This document shows positions 34,601-43,675 of a stretch of 64,000 nucleotides of DNA, piece after piece; the first letter of the stretch is position 1; each line of letters opens with the position of its first letter. The stretch is from JBBATK01 sp044228285 (GTDB taxonomy: Bacteria > Bacteroidota > Ignavibacteria > Kapaibacteriales > NICIL-2). The stretch spans positions 1 through 64,000 of the forward strand of contig JBGAVD010000009.1 in NCBI GenBank assembly GCA_044228285.1, in the 5' to 3' direction. Below the pieces are notes generated by a model. It saw only the letters and a program-made list of their open reading frames with translations, did no database searches and was not told the DNA's origin. A program made the translations under genes and the position numbers.

Positions 34601-36579
34601 CTTTGTCTGTGTGTGCAGGCAAAGCCCTGACGATTGGAACGGTGAGTAACTCAAGTACATTCAATTGGACACCAAGCACCGAGCTCTCGTGCACTGATTG
34701 TCCTAACCCTGTAGTGCGCGCAACTCAGTCGCGAACCTACTATGTAACAGCTGGCAAGGGAAGTTGCAGCGTGCGTGATTCAGTCCGCGTAGACATCAAG
34801 CCATCTCCTGTGTTTCACGCGTCACCTATCGATACCACCATCTGCGATGCCAGCCCTCTTCAAATTACGGTTGATGTTCAACCGGCGGGAACTCTTGTTG
34901 AATGGGATCCTAACTCAGATCTGAGTTGCTATAATTGTCCAAATCCTATTGCCAAACCATCTTCAAACAACAACTGGTACATCGCTCGCTTGCGCACACC
35001 TGGAGGATGCGATAGCTCACTTCGTGTGCATGTGATGACCTCAAAGCCCCCTCAGTTTCAAATAGCTCCGTTCAATAAGGATATCTGCGATGGTGATAGT
35101 GTTCGTCTCAGTGTTATCAGCAGCGATTCCGTGAAGCTTAAGTGGAGCACTCAGTCTGGCGAGGCCCTTGCACTTGATTGTGACACCTGTGCCACAGTTA
35201 GTGCGAAACCTCGTGTGACAACTTCCTATGTGATCAAAGCAAGTTCAACATCGGGATGTGAATCCGTCCAGGTGATTTCAATCAACGTTGGCGCACGCGC
35301 CAACGTGGTATTAAGCCCTGATACGAGTGTGTGTGTGGGAACGAAGGTGCAGTTGACGGCGAGTGGTGGTGATAGCTATCGTTGGGATAGTAATCCAGAC
35401 TTAAGCTGCTTGGATTGTCCAAACCCAATTGTTACAGCCACGAGTACGAACACCTACCATGTGCACGTTGGCTTGCAGTCGAGTCCGAACTGCTGGCGCG
35501 ATACTGCGATTACTATCACAACAGTTCCCTGCAACATCAAGACTACGCTTCAATCGCAAGCTATTGCCTCTTTTTTCGCTTGCGACAGTGCTATGAGTTA
35601 TGCCTTCATTCGCAATGATGGAGATGTTGTTCTTCGTATCGATAGTGTGAAGAAGACCAATGCTAATCATGCGAGCCTTCGTTCAGAAGATCTTCTGGCG
35701 CTCAATGCACAACTTCCAAAAACACTGCAGCCGCATGGTGATAGTCTGGGTTTTGCACTTATGCTTATTCCTGAGCAATCAGGCGCAGCCTGGATTGAAT
35801 TGTCGATCTATTGTAAAGACTCCATTCGCACACTCAGAATAGACCTGCAGAGTTATTCGCATAGCATTCAACTCAGCTTGCCTCCAAACTTCGATGTGCG
35901 ACCAGACTCGATCGTGTCGCTCGCTGTCAATGCACGGAGTTCTCAATGGAATGTGTTGCGATTGCATGATAGTGTGATAGTGAATCTATCCATCGACTCT
36001 AGTGCCCTGGTGTACGAAACGTGTCAACCAGGGAGTTCTCTTCCTGCGGATTGGTCCGTGAGTCTTGATAGTGTGACAAGCAGCAGCAGTTTCAAACGAT
36101 TTGTATTGCGCGGCAAGTCTGTGCTCCTTAACGATGGAGAGTGGCTCGTACCCACTTTTCGAACAATACTGCCTAGTCACACAACTGTGCAAGCTTCACT
36201 CAGCGCCGAGTTTCCTTCGCTTCGTATACCATGTGCAGATCAAGATACCAGCGGGAACATCCTGACCTTCACATCCTGCGCCTTCTCACTCAGACAAGTG
36301 GAGTACAAAGCAAACGGTTTTGCCTTGCAGAGTATTCGCCCGAACCCTGCAAAGCGTTCGCGCTTAACAGTTCAGTATAGCATAGGAACAGCCGCCAACG
36401 CCGAACTTAATCTCTATAGCATTGATGGAAAGCTGGTTGCGCCCCTGGCGTCTGGTCACCATCAAGCTGGATCGTATGAGCTTGAATTTTCTGCGGAGAA
36501 TCTCAGCACAGGGGAGTACATTGTTCAATTGCGGTCACATGGAAAATCGTTTAGCTTGCCGCTGCTGCTTATACCCTAA
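31669..36579 (+). CDS. Giant T9SS cargo protein: kelch-like N-terminus, PKD and ten Cys-rich Ig-like repeats
   Basis: This secreted protein of 1636 residues has a signal peptide within the first 33 residues (ILAQVACCILMLLLVSENCS). Residues about 40-410 are kelch/galactose-oxidase-like propeller blades (VLVAGGYADGN, ILIVGGRLPN, TIIAGGRNGGT, LIMIGGNGLPSG, AVIVIGGVTNSG). A PKD-like domain follows (FIRWFFGDNT...HAYPGNGTFLLKAVLYY, about 443-482). Ten repeats of about 75-80 residues (about 505-1290) each carry a WTPxxxLSCxxCxxPxxxP-type motif and a D-S-V-x-V ending. These are Ig-like modules common in gliding and adhesion proteins of Bacteroidota. The last 80 residues form a T9SS type-A sorting domain (IRPNPAKRSRLTVQYSI, LNLYSIDGKLVAPL, AENLSTGEYIVQL), which directs outer-membrane export and surface attachment. 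It is probably an adhesin. It is followed by a hairpin repeat. Confidence 0.9.
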   Translation: MIYSPIIRHRSILAQVACCILMLLLVSENCSSQGPHWEYLTKLNKARRNYLGIQHAVVIAPCKVLVAGGYADGNSSSYGQPTNHCEIIDVCCGKSTPTGSMAQPRTEHILLLTPDSNVVAISGMNQVLNQSSSAGTHTNTVELYNRSTGTWSTIGNILTARRQAQALFISATEILIVGGRLPNLSTIGTSEIFDMSTGTSQFVSNYLLPVNMHVVGKSSAGSTIIAGGRNGGTDATRTRAITKYDRSSNSYISLGSLTDSVRSAQIIKMRDGRLCVSGGVKGESTYRASKQLFIENSDSFTPVSNLGSERWGHGIGQYNNDSLIMIGGNGLPSGSVVSSCEWYSLSQNQVTTAPSLPLPLGSFSWATVPVSVSSSGTILETAVIVIGGVTNSGEFSNATPRDSIYILRSCTTPDSLKTTKLTGTCYTFKMAIDSLNRCRQPAFIRWFFGDNTVAQSTSWSTQHAYPGNGTFLLKAVLYYSDCGDSLVLNKTLSFNSDGSISASPKILNRCAKDSLVQLHATGGVRYRWTPAADLDDSTSANPIARPTKTTKYYVYGWTADSCMSVDSVLVNFSNGIANAGSDVALCSNGDSTLLNVTIPAYTRSVRWTPKLGLACDTCRSTMAKPSVSTNYIATVVDSVGCVWTDTVRVSIRPGSAAKIVGGPVLTVCAGSDSVSLSLSPRTGLRQVRWTPNIGIACDTCFNTKVLPKLALKYVATFIDSLGCVGIDTVQVKVGSNSTQIQSGGPQYICFKGDSTQISVLGKVRSVQWTPANQVSCATCFNTVVKPTSTRYFNYTAVDSAGCPYSDSIKVTVLPKATVDISPDTTICGSSALLVQAFGNYQNVQWSPANGVSCTTCPTTLIIPTPGKTLTYYVTARNGKSVDCETRDSIRVRFAPGIEGQLKDQQVCPGDSVSISLREFGGKVQWSSSPDISCDTCRSIRIKPTKTGRYIVTGDSLGCISRDTITITVAATTLSVPKTLSVCAGKALTIGTVSNSSTFNWTPSTELSCTDCPNPVVRATQSRTYYVTAGKGSCSVRDSVRVDIKPSPVFHASPIDTTICDASPLQITVDVQPAGTLVEWDPNSDLSCYNCPNPIAKPSSNNNWYIARLRTPGGCDSSLRVHVMTSKPPQFQIAPFNKDICDGDSVRLSVISSDSVKLKWSTQSGEALALDCDTCATVSAKPRVTTSYVIKASSTSGCESVQVISINVGARANVVLSPDTSVCVGTKVQLTASGGDSYRWDSNPDLSCLDCPNPIVTATSTNTYHVHVGLQSSPNCWRDTAITITTVPCNIKTTLQSQAIASFFACDSAMSYAFIRNDGDVVLRIDSVKKTNANHASLRSEDLLALNAQLPKTLQPHGDSLGFALMLIPEQSGAAWIELSIYCKDSIRTLRIDLQSYSHSIQLSLPPNFDVRPDSIVSLAVNARSSQWNVLRLHDSVIVNLSIDSSALVYETCQPGSSLPADWSVSLDSVTSSSSFKRFVLRGKSVLLNDGEWLVPTFRTILPSHTTVQASLSAEFPSLRIPCADQDTSGNILTFTSCAFSLRQVEYKANGFALQSIRPNPAKRSRLTVQYSIGTAANAELNLYSIDGKLVAPLASGHHQAGSYELEFSAENLSTGEYIVQLRSHGKSFSLPLLLIP

Positions 36580-36590
36580 CGTCTAAAGCT

Positions 36591-36725
36591 CTGAGGGTCT
36601 CAGCGAAGCTGAGGCTCTCAGTGTATCATGCAGATTCACGTTTAGTCGTTGCGAGAGACGTTGAGTGCTCATCTGCGCTGATACCCTCAAGCTCGATTGT
36701 CGCTAAGACCCTCATGCACGATGGT
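36591..36725 (+). repeat. Dispersed hairpin repeat, family 3 (single composite copy)
   Basis: This begins 11 bases after the stop of the giant cargo gene with CTGAGGGTCTCAGC-GAA-GCTGAGGCTCTCAG. It continues with GTGTATCATGCAGATTCACG and TTTAGTCGTT, then a second degenerate arm set (CTCATCTGCGCTGATACCCTC, CTCGATTGTCGCTAAGACCC). The first 60 bases are nearly identical to 40104-40163. The second half matches 40199-40320, so this copy lacks the short segment that separates them there. The hairpin may also end the upstream transcript. Confidence 0.85.
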
Positions 36726-36973
36726 GCGACGCATAGCAAACTGGTGAATTGACAGCAGAGATATACAACCTGCGAAACCACGATTAAGGCCCGTGCATTG
36801 TTATGGTATTGATAAGGTAAGTTCCACGACAAATAGCACAGTTTTGTAGAGTGAAGTACTGACGATAGTTTTCTGCTACGATGTCGGCTGTGGGAACACA
36901 GATGAAGAACATGAACATGTATCTTAAGATTCTCTTCTCTGCAACAAAGAGAGCTAACAGGTTAGAGTTCTCT

Positions 36974-39900
36974 ATGGTACGCTGGAAGAATGTAGTTATC
37001 GCATTAGTCTGCGGTTTGTTCTGCCTGAGCTCACTCCAATCACAGAATGAACTATGGAAGACGCCGAAGCATATTGCATCTGGAGCGCGTTGGTCAAGTC
37101 CGCTCTTGGTTGATGATTCAGGATCTACCGTTTTCTGCGTAGACTCTAATGCCCAGCATCCGCATATCCTGGCTCTTGATGTCCGAAGAGGAAATCAGAT
37201 GTTGGCTCTCGATCTTGACAGTCTCAAGAATGCATTGGGCTTAGCAGAGTATGAGTGGAAAGGACACTTCCAGATACAATCCGATACCATCGAAATATTC
37301 TATCAAAGAAGCGATACTCGCGATAGTACCTATCATTTGGCGCGTGTGCTTGGCAAGTGGAATGCAGCGTCCTACGTCGTGGTTGAAGAACGCTCTTGGC
37401 CACTGACTCCTCTATTGACGTATAAATGCGTGGGACGTACCAGCGATAGTTGCTTTGTTTTTCGATCTGCTACTATCGGAGCAGTGCAGCGGAATTCAGG
37501 AAGAGGGTCGTACACTGAGTATACATACACGCTGCGTCTTTCACTTTATCGAGATAAATCCGACACCTGGCAGAACTTTCTCTACATGCGCCAGGGCGAG
37601 TATACATACAATACCGCATTTGTGGAGGATGTGTACTACAATCAAACGCTAACAACTCTACATGGAAAGTTAATCTGCCCGCCTTTTGTCATACAGTCAT
37701 ATAACAGCGACGTAGCACTTAATCTCGCCCAAGACGACAGTGACTATTGGCTACCACAAAGTTCAGTTAGCGGCTGTTTCTCACGCGATTCACTATGGCT
37801 CATCATTCTAGGACGCTCAATATACATTGGACCAGGATCTGATCATCTGCGACCATTCCAGCGCAGCATCAATGCGGAAACCGCACATCCAACATTGCTA
37901 GCCTCAGCTACTCATCAAGTAGTTATGAGCTACCCAATTGCAAACGCCGGCTACATTAGCCGATACGATTATGTGCTGCAACGTACAATCGATACACTGG
38001 TTAGCAATACATCATCGCACTGCAGATCACTGGTAGCTGCGCACGATTCAATACTCATTGTGCATGACAACAACACCATTCAAGCATTCGCCATCAACGT
38101 CACACAAACAGGAGTAGTGCGCAGAACGAGTAATATAACAAGACGTGCCTATCCTTGCTCGACGCCCACAACACTCGACACCATATTCTTCAATAACAAC
38201 ACCTGTGCTGAGGGTCCGGAGTTTACATACTACTGGGATTTTGGCGACGGTCACAGCTCCGAGCAGCGTAGTCCACGACATCAGTATACTGCTTCTGGTA
38301 CAAAGCAAGTACGTTGTGTATGTCGCTCCATGCTTGATTCGAGTATCATAAGTTCTAGTACTGATGTTGTTATAATGGATGGCTACGCCATACGACATAA
38401 ACAGACCGACACATTGCACTGCTCTGTGCGTGTTCCATTCACTTTTTTCGTAGCTCCTTTTCAAGGGAAGTGGTGTGGCGCGATAGTGAAGATCGTCGCA
38501 GAGTTCACACACAAAGACACGACCTTCCGTCTAGAAGTCAACAGCGACATAGTAAATGAGCGTTTGATACTACATCATGCTGGTCAGTATAAAGTTAGTT
38601 TGTACGAGTATGCTAACGGAAGTGCTGTGGACTCCAACATACATTGTTCGATTATACAGTGCGTAGGAACTCCTCCTTATGTAAACGCCTTGTGGACCCT
38701 ATGGTGGAACAAGCCAGTTCGAGCTTTGTGTCTGACGAAAGCAGAATCAATAGTTCTCAGTGATGATTCGTCACGACTCTTTTTCAGTACGCACACCGCC
38801 ACACCACTTTTCCAAGTAGTAGCAGAACAGCCGGATCCAGGTACTTCTACCCTGGCATTGGCACGAAAAGACAGTGGCTTTCAAGAGTGGACGTATCCCG
38901 ACGCAAAGCGTCGGACCTATGACGCGGTAGCCGTACTTAGACGTCAAGACACAATGAAACTCGTGTTTCCTCAAAATGAGTACACAAATGGCTACACATA
39001 CTGGGGGTCCACGAAATTTGATTGGTCACGCAGTCAAGAGTATAGTGCACGAATCGTGGAGCCAGATGGAGAAAGCATGTGTGTCCGGAGGTTTATTCAA
39101 ACCGTGGACAGGAATCCACATTTTCCACCACCTTACACCTACAGTACTTCATATGCAACCTGGAGTCGAGATAGCTCAAAACTTGATTTCATACGCGTAG
39201 AGGAGGGATATGATGATCGAGTGAAGTACACCGGACATGACTTCTTGCAGGTTGATAGCACGATATATTTTACAAGGTTGATGCCTTCGCAGCCAAGTAT
39301 GGGTAGGTACCAGCTTTCACGACTAAACATACACACAGAACAGATTGATAGTATAGATATACTGACCTCAACGGTGCTCAGCTTTGATGCACGTTCTCGA
39401 AGCGTTCTCTATTCTGATGGTCGCTGCTCCATAGCAGGTGTACTAAGTCGACATCGCTTGGGAAGTCTTCGACTGCTCGAAGCCTTTGCCGATCAGAACT
39501 ACGTCCTAACTGTGGTAGACACACTTGGCAACAACAAAGGACAAAGCTTCGAGTCGTTGGTACGAGTGATCAGGCTTAGCGACGGAATGGCTATTCAAAG
39601 CGTGTACTGTATGTCGAAAGTTCGCGTAGCACGTATCTCCTATTGTTCGAAGTACTATGTCATAGCGGAAGAGAACGGGCGTCTAAGTTGTTTTGCAACT
39701 CCCTCGGAAATCAAGCCTGATTGTTACGAAGAACAAATAGCAGAGCATAAAGAGAAACAAGAGACGATAGCCTTTCCAAATCCAGCGTTCAATGAGACTT
39801 CAATGCCTGTGCATGTTCAACGTGAGGGCAGCATGCTACTCAGCATCTACTCAAGCGGTGGCCTACTAGTGGCTCGTCATGATCTGGGTCATGTGTCGGT

Positions 39901-40015
39901 TGGAACTCGAGTAGTACCAATCAATCTAAGCGAACTTGCCGTGGGTTATTGGCTGGCAGTATGCCAGGTAGGTTCAGATATATACTACTCTCGCTTTGTG
40001 AAAGTAGAGGAGTAG
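36974..40015 (+). CDS. T9SS cargo protein with PKD domain
   Basis: This secreted protein of 1013 residues starts with the signal peptide MVRWKNVVIALVCGLFCLSS (cleavage near SLQSQ). ATG 36974 is preferred because the frame upstream to 36881 adds a non-signal segment. A PKD domain is clear at about 415-465 (TYYWDFGDGHSSEQRSPRHQ and on). The rest is beta-rich with scattered propeller-like blades and no family I can name. The last 80 residues are a T9SS type-A sorting domain (IAFPNPAFNETSMPVHVQR, LLSIYSSGGLLVARHDL, LSELAVGYWLAVCQV). It is therefore exported across the outer membrane and attached or released. It lies in the same direction as the giant cargo gene and is flanked on both sides by the same hairpin repeat family. 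Confidence 0.85.
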   Translation: MVRWKNVVIALVCGLFCLSSLQSQNELWKTPKHIASGARWSSPLLVDDSGSTVFCVDSNAQHPHILALDVRRGNQMLALDLDSLKNALGLAEYEWKGHFQIQSDTIEIFYQRSDTRDSTYHLARVLGKWNAASYVVVEERSWPLTPLLTYKCVGRTSDSCFVFRSATIGAVQRNSGRGSYTEYTYTLRLSLYRDKSDTWQNFLYMRQGEYTYNTAFVEDVYYNQTLTTLHGKLICPPFVIQSYNSDVALNLAQDDSDYWLPQSSVSGCFSRDSLWLIILGRSIYIGPGSDHLRPFQRSINAETAHPTLLASATHQVVMSYPIANAGYISRYDYVLQRTIDTLVSNTSSHCRSLVAAHDSILIVHDNNTIQAFAINVTQTGVVRRTSNITRRAYPCSTPTTLDTIFFNNNTCAEGPEFTYYWDFGDGHSSEQRSPRHQYTASGTKQVRCVCRSMLDSSIISSSTDVVIMDGYAIRHKQTDTLHCSVRVPFTFFVAPFQGKWCGAIVKIVAEFTHKDTTFRLEVNSDIVNERLILHHAGQYKVSLYEYANGSAVDSNIHCSIIQCVGTPPYVNALWTLWWNKPVRALCLTKAESIVLSDDSSRLFFSTHTATPLFQVVAEQPDPGTSTLALARKDSGFQEWTYPDAKRRTYDAVAVLRRQDTMKLVFPQNEYTNGYTYWGSTKFDWSRSQEYSARIVEPDGESMCVRRFIQTVDRNPHFPPPYTYSTSYATWSRDSSKLDFIRVEEGYDDRVKYTGHDFLQVDSTIYFTRLMPSQPSMGRYQLSRLNIHTEQIDSIDILTSTVLSFDARSRSVLYSDGRCSIAGVLSRHRLGSLRLLEAFADQNYVLTVVDTLGNNKGQSFESLVRVIRLSDGMAIQSVYCMSKVRVARISYCSKYYVIAEENGRLSCFATPSEIKPDCYEEQIAEHKEKQETIAFPNPAFNETSMPVHVQREGSMLLSIYSSGGLLVARHDLGHVSVGTRVVPINLSELAVGYWLAVCQVGSDIYYSRFVKVEE

Positions 40016-40030
40016 AATCAGGAAAGTTCC

Positions 40031-40243
40031 GAGGGTCTCAGCTGCGCTGAGACCCTCATGCTTGACTTCCCGTCGCGTCGCGCCTTAGTCGTGAGGTAAA
40101 ACTCTGAGGGTCTCAGCACAGCTGAGGCTCTCAGTGTATCAAGCAGATTCACGTTTAGTCGTTTCACACACTGGGCGCGTCAGGCCATAGTTATGACGAG
40201 TTGCGAGAGACAATGAGAGCCTCAGCTGCGCTGAGACCCTCAT
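40031..40243 (+). repeat. Dispersed hairpin repeat, family 3 (three copies)
   Basis: There are perfect or near-perfect stems of 12-14 bp. GAGGGTCTCAGC-TGC-GCTGAGACCCTC lies at 40031-40057, CTGAGGGTCTCAGC-ACA-GCTGAGGCTCTCAG at 40104-40134, and GAGAGCCTCAGC-TGC-GCTGAGACCCTC at 40215-40241. Between them lie shared segments such as CAGATTCACGTTTAGTCGTT, found again at 36.6 kb. They fill the gap between the converging T9SS cargo gene and clpC. Confidence 0.9.
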
Positions 40244-40276
40244 ACTTGATTGTCGTTGAAATCCTCACTCTAAAGC

Positions 40277-40307
40277 AAAAGAGGGCCTCAGCATCGCTGA
40301 GACCCTC
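40277..40307 (-). terminator. Probable clpC terminator made from a family-3 hairpin
   Basis: On the minus strand GAGGGTCTCAGC-GAT-GCTGAGGCCCTC is followed by TTTTGC, 33 bases past the clpC stop. The stem is a member of the dispersed hairpin family, which here appears to serve as an intrinsic terminator. Confidence 0.75.
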
Positions 40308-40339
40308 ATGCTCGATTGTCGCTGAACCCTCACGCTTTG

Positions 40340-42862
40340 CTACTCTGCGGCTGACTCGTCTGCTTCTGTAATCTCTTCTGTCTCTTTTTGTTTGACTTCA
40401 GTGAAGACCAGTTTGTTTGTTTTCTTATCAAACTTCACTTTAATCTTCATTCCATCCTTAAGAGTACCTTTCAGAACTTCTTCAGCGAGTTCATCTTCGA
40501 TGTGGCGTTGGATTGCGCGACGCAGAGGTCGAGCACCATACTTTTCATCATAGCCTTTTTCAACGAGGAAGTCTTTGGCTGACTTTGCTAACTCGATACT
40601 CATTCCATTTGCTTCCATGCGTTTGAGCAGACGTGCCATTTGAAGATCGATGATCTTGAAGATATCGTCTTTGCTCAAGTGACGGAAGATAATGTAGTCA
40701 TCAATACGGTTGAGGAATTCAGGATTGAACATCCGCTTCATTGATTCCTCAACGACGCTCTTCATTGCCTCATACTTATCAGCGTTGGTGTCTGAGCCGG
40801 AGAAGCCAATGCGGCCACCAGCTTTGACGTCACGCACACCAACGTTTGAGGTCATGATAATGATACAGTTCTTGAAGTCTACGCGACGTCCGAGACCGTC
40901 TGTCAGGATTCCATCATCGAAGACTTGGAGCAGAATGTTGAAGACATCTGGGTGGGCCTTTTCGATTTCATCAAGGAGTACGATGCTATACGGTTTGCGA
41001 CGTACCTTCTCGGTGAGTTGACCACCTTCTTCGTAGCCAACATAGCCTGGAGGTGCTCCAACCAGACGTGATACGCTGAACTTCTCCATGTATTCACTCA
41101 TGTCGATGCGGATCAACGCTTCTTCCGAGTTAAACATGTAGCGAGCTAGTGCCTTCACAAGTTCTGTCTTTCCAACTCCTGTTGGTCCGAGGAACATAAA
41201 TGACGCGATCGGACGTGATGGATCTTTCAAACCGGCGCGGGAGCGACGAATAGCCTTGCTTAATTGAATCACGGCTTCGTCCTGTCCAATCACCACACCC
41301 TTTAACTCATCACCCATCTTCAACAGCTTGGCTGACTCAGATTCAGCAATGCGATTTACAGGAATACCTGTCATACTTGCTACGACATCGGCTACGTTCT
41401 CCTCATCGACGGTGAAGACCATCTCAGCTGACTTCGTTTCCCATTCTTCCTTGGCTGTTTCGAGTTCAGCCTGAAGACGTTTCTCTAAGTCACGAAGGCG
41501 AGCGGCTTCTTCAAAGTTTTGTGACTTAACAACGTTGTTCTTTTGTCCGCGAACGTCCTCAATCTTCGCTTCCAACTCCAACACTTCCTTCGGTACTGAG
41601 ATGTTTGACAAGTGCACACGTGCACCAGCTTCATCAAGCACGTCAATTGCTTTGTCTGGAAGGAATCGATCAGTGATATAACGATCAGCCAGTTTCACAC
41701 ATTGAACGATGGCAACATCTGTATAGCGAACATTGTGGTGCTCTTCATAGCGTTCCTTGATGTTGCGAAGAATCTGAATTGCTTCATCAACATTTGGTGG
41801 TTCGACCATGATCTTCTGGAAACGACGATCCAGCGCGCCATCCTTTTCGATGTACTGGCGATACTCATCAAGAGTGGTTGCACCGATACATTGAATGTCG
41901 CCACGCGAAAGAGCAGGCTTGAACATATTCGAAGCATCCAAAGAGCCAGAGGCGCCGCCGGCGCCAACGATGGTGTGAATCTCGTCAATAAAGAGAATCA
42001 CATCTTTGGCTTTCTCCAATTCGTTCATTACCGCTTTCATGCGTTCTTCGAATTGACCGCGGTACTTGGTACCCGCAACCAAAGCTGCTAGATCAAGCGT
42101 AACGATACGCTTGTCAAAGAGAACGCGGGATACTTTCTTTTCGATGATGCGAAGTGCCAGACCTTCAACGACAGCTGTTTTACCAACGCCAGGTTCGCCG
42201 ATGAGGACTGGATTGTTTTTCTTACGACGTGAGAGTACTTGAGCAACTCGTTCAATCTCTTTCTCACGGCCAATAACTGGGTCGAGCTTTCCTTCAACGG
42301 CAAGCTTTGTGAGATCACGACCAAAGTTGTCGAGAACCGGAGTTTTAATACGCTCCGTCTGCTCCTTCTTCGAACGACCCGTGCTACTGGTACTTGTACG
42401 CTCACGCTGTGATGGAGAGCTTGGTTTGCCGCTGATAATGTTATCGAGCTCTTTGCGGACGGCATCGTAACTCACGCTGAATTGCGAGAGAATCTGCGCT
42501 GCAATGTTGTCTTCGTCACGAAGTAACGACAACAACAAATGCTCTGTACCAATAACATCCGACTTGTACAGCTTCGCTTCCAGGTAGGTGATTTTCAATA
42601 CCTTTTCAGCTTGCTTGGTTAGCGGTATGTTGCCAATGGTAAGAGTGCCACTACTTGAACGCACGGTGTCTTCGATGGACTTCTTCAGTTTAAAGAGGTC
42701 AACCCCAAGATTGCGGAGAATCTTTACTGCGATTCCTTCGCCTTCGCGGATAATACCGAGCAGCAAATGTTCGGTGCCGATGTAGTCGTGGCCTAATCGC
42801 AGAGCTTCCTCTCGACTTAAGCGAATTACATCCTGCACTCTATTGGAAAAATTTCCTTCCAT
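40340..42862 (-). CDS. clpC: ClpC-type AAA+ unfoldase of the Clp protease
   Basis: This ATP-dependent unfoldase of 840 residues feeds substrates to ClpP. It has two N-terminal Clp repeats (about 4-40 and 80-120; EEALRLGHDYIGTEHLLLGI). The first AAA+ module has Walker A GEPGVGKTA (222-230) and Walker B VILFIDEIH. A middle region with the UVR-like segment VVKSQNFEEAARLRDLEKRL marks ClpC rather than ClpA or ClpB. The second AAA+ module has GPTGVGKTELVKALA and IVLLDEIEKAH. The C-terminal D2-small domain has the PLRRAIQRHIEDELAEEVLK pattern. The start ATG has a GAAGGTGA site 5 bases upstream. No clpP or mcsAB genes are adjacent. It converges on the T9SS cargo gene through a repeat-rich gap. Confidence 0.97.
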   Translation of the reverse strand: MEGNFSNRVQDVIRLSREEALRLGHDYIGTEHLLLGIIREGEGIAVKILRNLGVDLFKLKKSIEDTVRSSSGTLTIGNIPLTKQAEKVLKITYLEAKLYKSDVIGTEHLLLSLLRDEDNIAAQILSQFSVSYDAVRKELDNIISGKPSSPSQRERTSTSSTGRSKKEQTERIKTPVLDNFGRDLTKLAVEGKLDPVIGREKEIERVAQVLSRRKKNNPVLIGEPGVGKTAVVEGLALRIIEKKVSRVLFDKRIVTLDLAALVAGTKYRGQFEERMKAVMNELEKAKDVILFIDEIHTIVGAGGASGSLDASNMFKPALSRGDIQCIGATTLDEYRQYIEKDGALDRRFQKIMVEPPNVDEAIQILRNIKERYEEHHNVRYTDVAIVQCVKLADRYITDRFLPDKAIDVLDEAGARVHLSNISVPKEVLELEAKIEDVRGQKNNVVKSQNFEEAARLRDLEKRLQAELETAKEEWETKSAEMVFTVDEENVADVVASMTGIPVNRIAESESAKLLKMGDELKGVVIGQDEAVIQLSKAIRRSRAGLKDPSRPIASFMFLGPTGVGKTELVKALARYMFNSEEALIRIDMSEYMEKFSVSRLVGAPPGYVGYEEGGQLTEKVRRKPYSIVLLDEIEKAHPDVFNILLQVFDDGILTDGLGRRVDFKNCIIIMTSNVGVRDVKAGGRIGFSGSDTNADKYEAMKSVVEESMKRMFNPEFLNRIDDYIIFRHLSKDDIFKIIDLQMARLLKRMEANGMSIELAKSAKDFLVEKGYDEKYGARPLRRAIQRHIEDELAEEVLKGTLKDGMKIKVKFDKKTNKLVFTEVKQKETEEITEADESAAE

Positions 42863-43182
42863 GATGTCACCTTCAATGTATGTTCAAAAGCTGCCGGAAT
42901 CGACCAAAAAACGCATGATGAGAGCGAACTGCTTAGTCATCGATTCTGCGTTCAGACTATATCTTTTGTGAAAACGATGAGACTGGCTGCCTATTGTGAC
43001 AGAACAGAATCAGGTATTCCACACTCCTCACCATTTTCCTGTATATCGACCAAAACTGCAGTTTGTGGAGCTGAATTCTGCGAGAGCCTGGATTTTCCAA
43101 GATCTGGGAAACATTCAGCAGAGTTGCGACTTGAGTTAGCTCGTAGGAACAGTAGATCTACGTTTTTGGCTCAGAATCAACA
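42863..43182. other. Intergenic region upstream of clpC
   Basis: This should hold the clpC promoter. I looked for CIRCE-like (TTAGCACTC-N9-GAGTGCTAA) and CtsR-like operators on both strands and saw none. No gene is visible. Confidence 0.45.
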
Positions 43183-43539
43183 CTAATTCGTTTTGGACCG
43201 AGCTTCCACTATATCTAAGACCTCAACCATGCTACCTACGTTACATACTGGAGGCACGTCCGGACGATTCAGCACTCGAATGGTCACTTTCATGTCTTCC
43301 TCATGTAAGCGGTTCACCAGCTCTTTGTCACCCATAATCTGGTAATACTTCAGGTTTCGGATGTCTGAACCGGCTTCTAAGACCCAGCAATCTGCTGTTT
43401 TTAATGATTTTGATCCAGCCACAGGATTCATCTTGCCGCTAACCAGGAACGACTCAGGAGGGAACTCCTTCTTGACGGTCGTACAAGAACTGCAAAACAC
43501 GAGGCTACAAACGAACACAAGGACTGAGAGTATTTTCAT
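43183..43539 (-). CDS. Small predicted lipoprotein of unknown function
   Basis: This 118-residue protein begins MKILSVLVFVCSLVFCSSCT, a signal peptide with a lipobox-like CSSC (Cys19) of the kind frequent in Bacteroidota. The mature part (about 100 residues) is a compact beta-rich domain with two cysteines (DCWVLEAGSD, VPPVCNVGS). I recognise no family. I chose the ATG at 43539, because the upstream extension to 43581 places extra residues before the signal peptide. It lies between mraY and clpC on the same strand with gaps of 94 and 320 bp, so co-transcription with mraY is possible but not shown. Confidence 0.6.
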   Translation of the reverse strand: MKILSVLVFVCSLVFCSSCTTVKKEFPPESFLVSGKMNPVAGSKSLKTADCWVLEAGSDIRNLKYYQIMGDKELVNRLHEEDMKVTIRVLNRPDVPPVCNVGSMVEVLDIVEARSKTN

Positions 43540-43675
43540 GACAAGGTCTACACAAAACAAACAAGTATTCACTTTTTGCAATCTGGCTGCTGAAAAGGTC
43601 AGGACACTTTGGTGTACTGAGGTATCTACTAGCTATGACACATGATTGCCACTAACGATTACAAAGACACTAACA

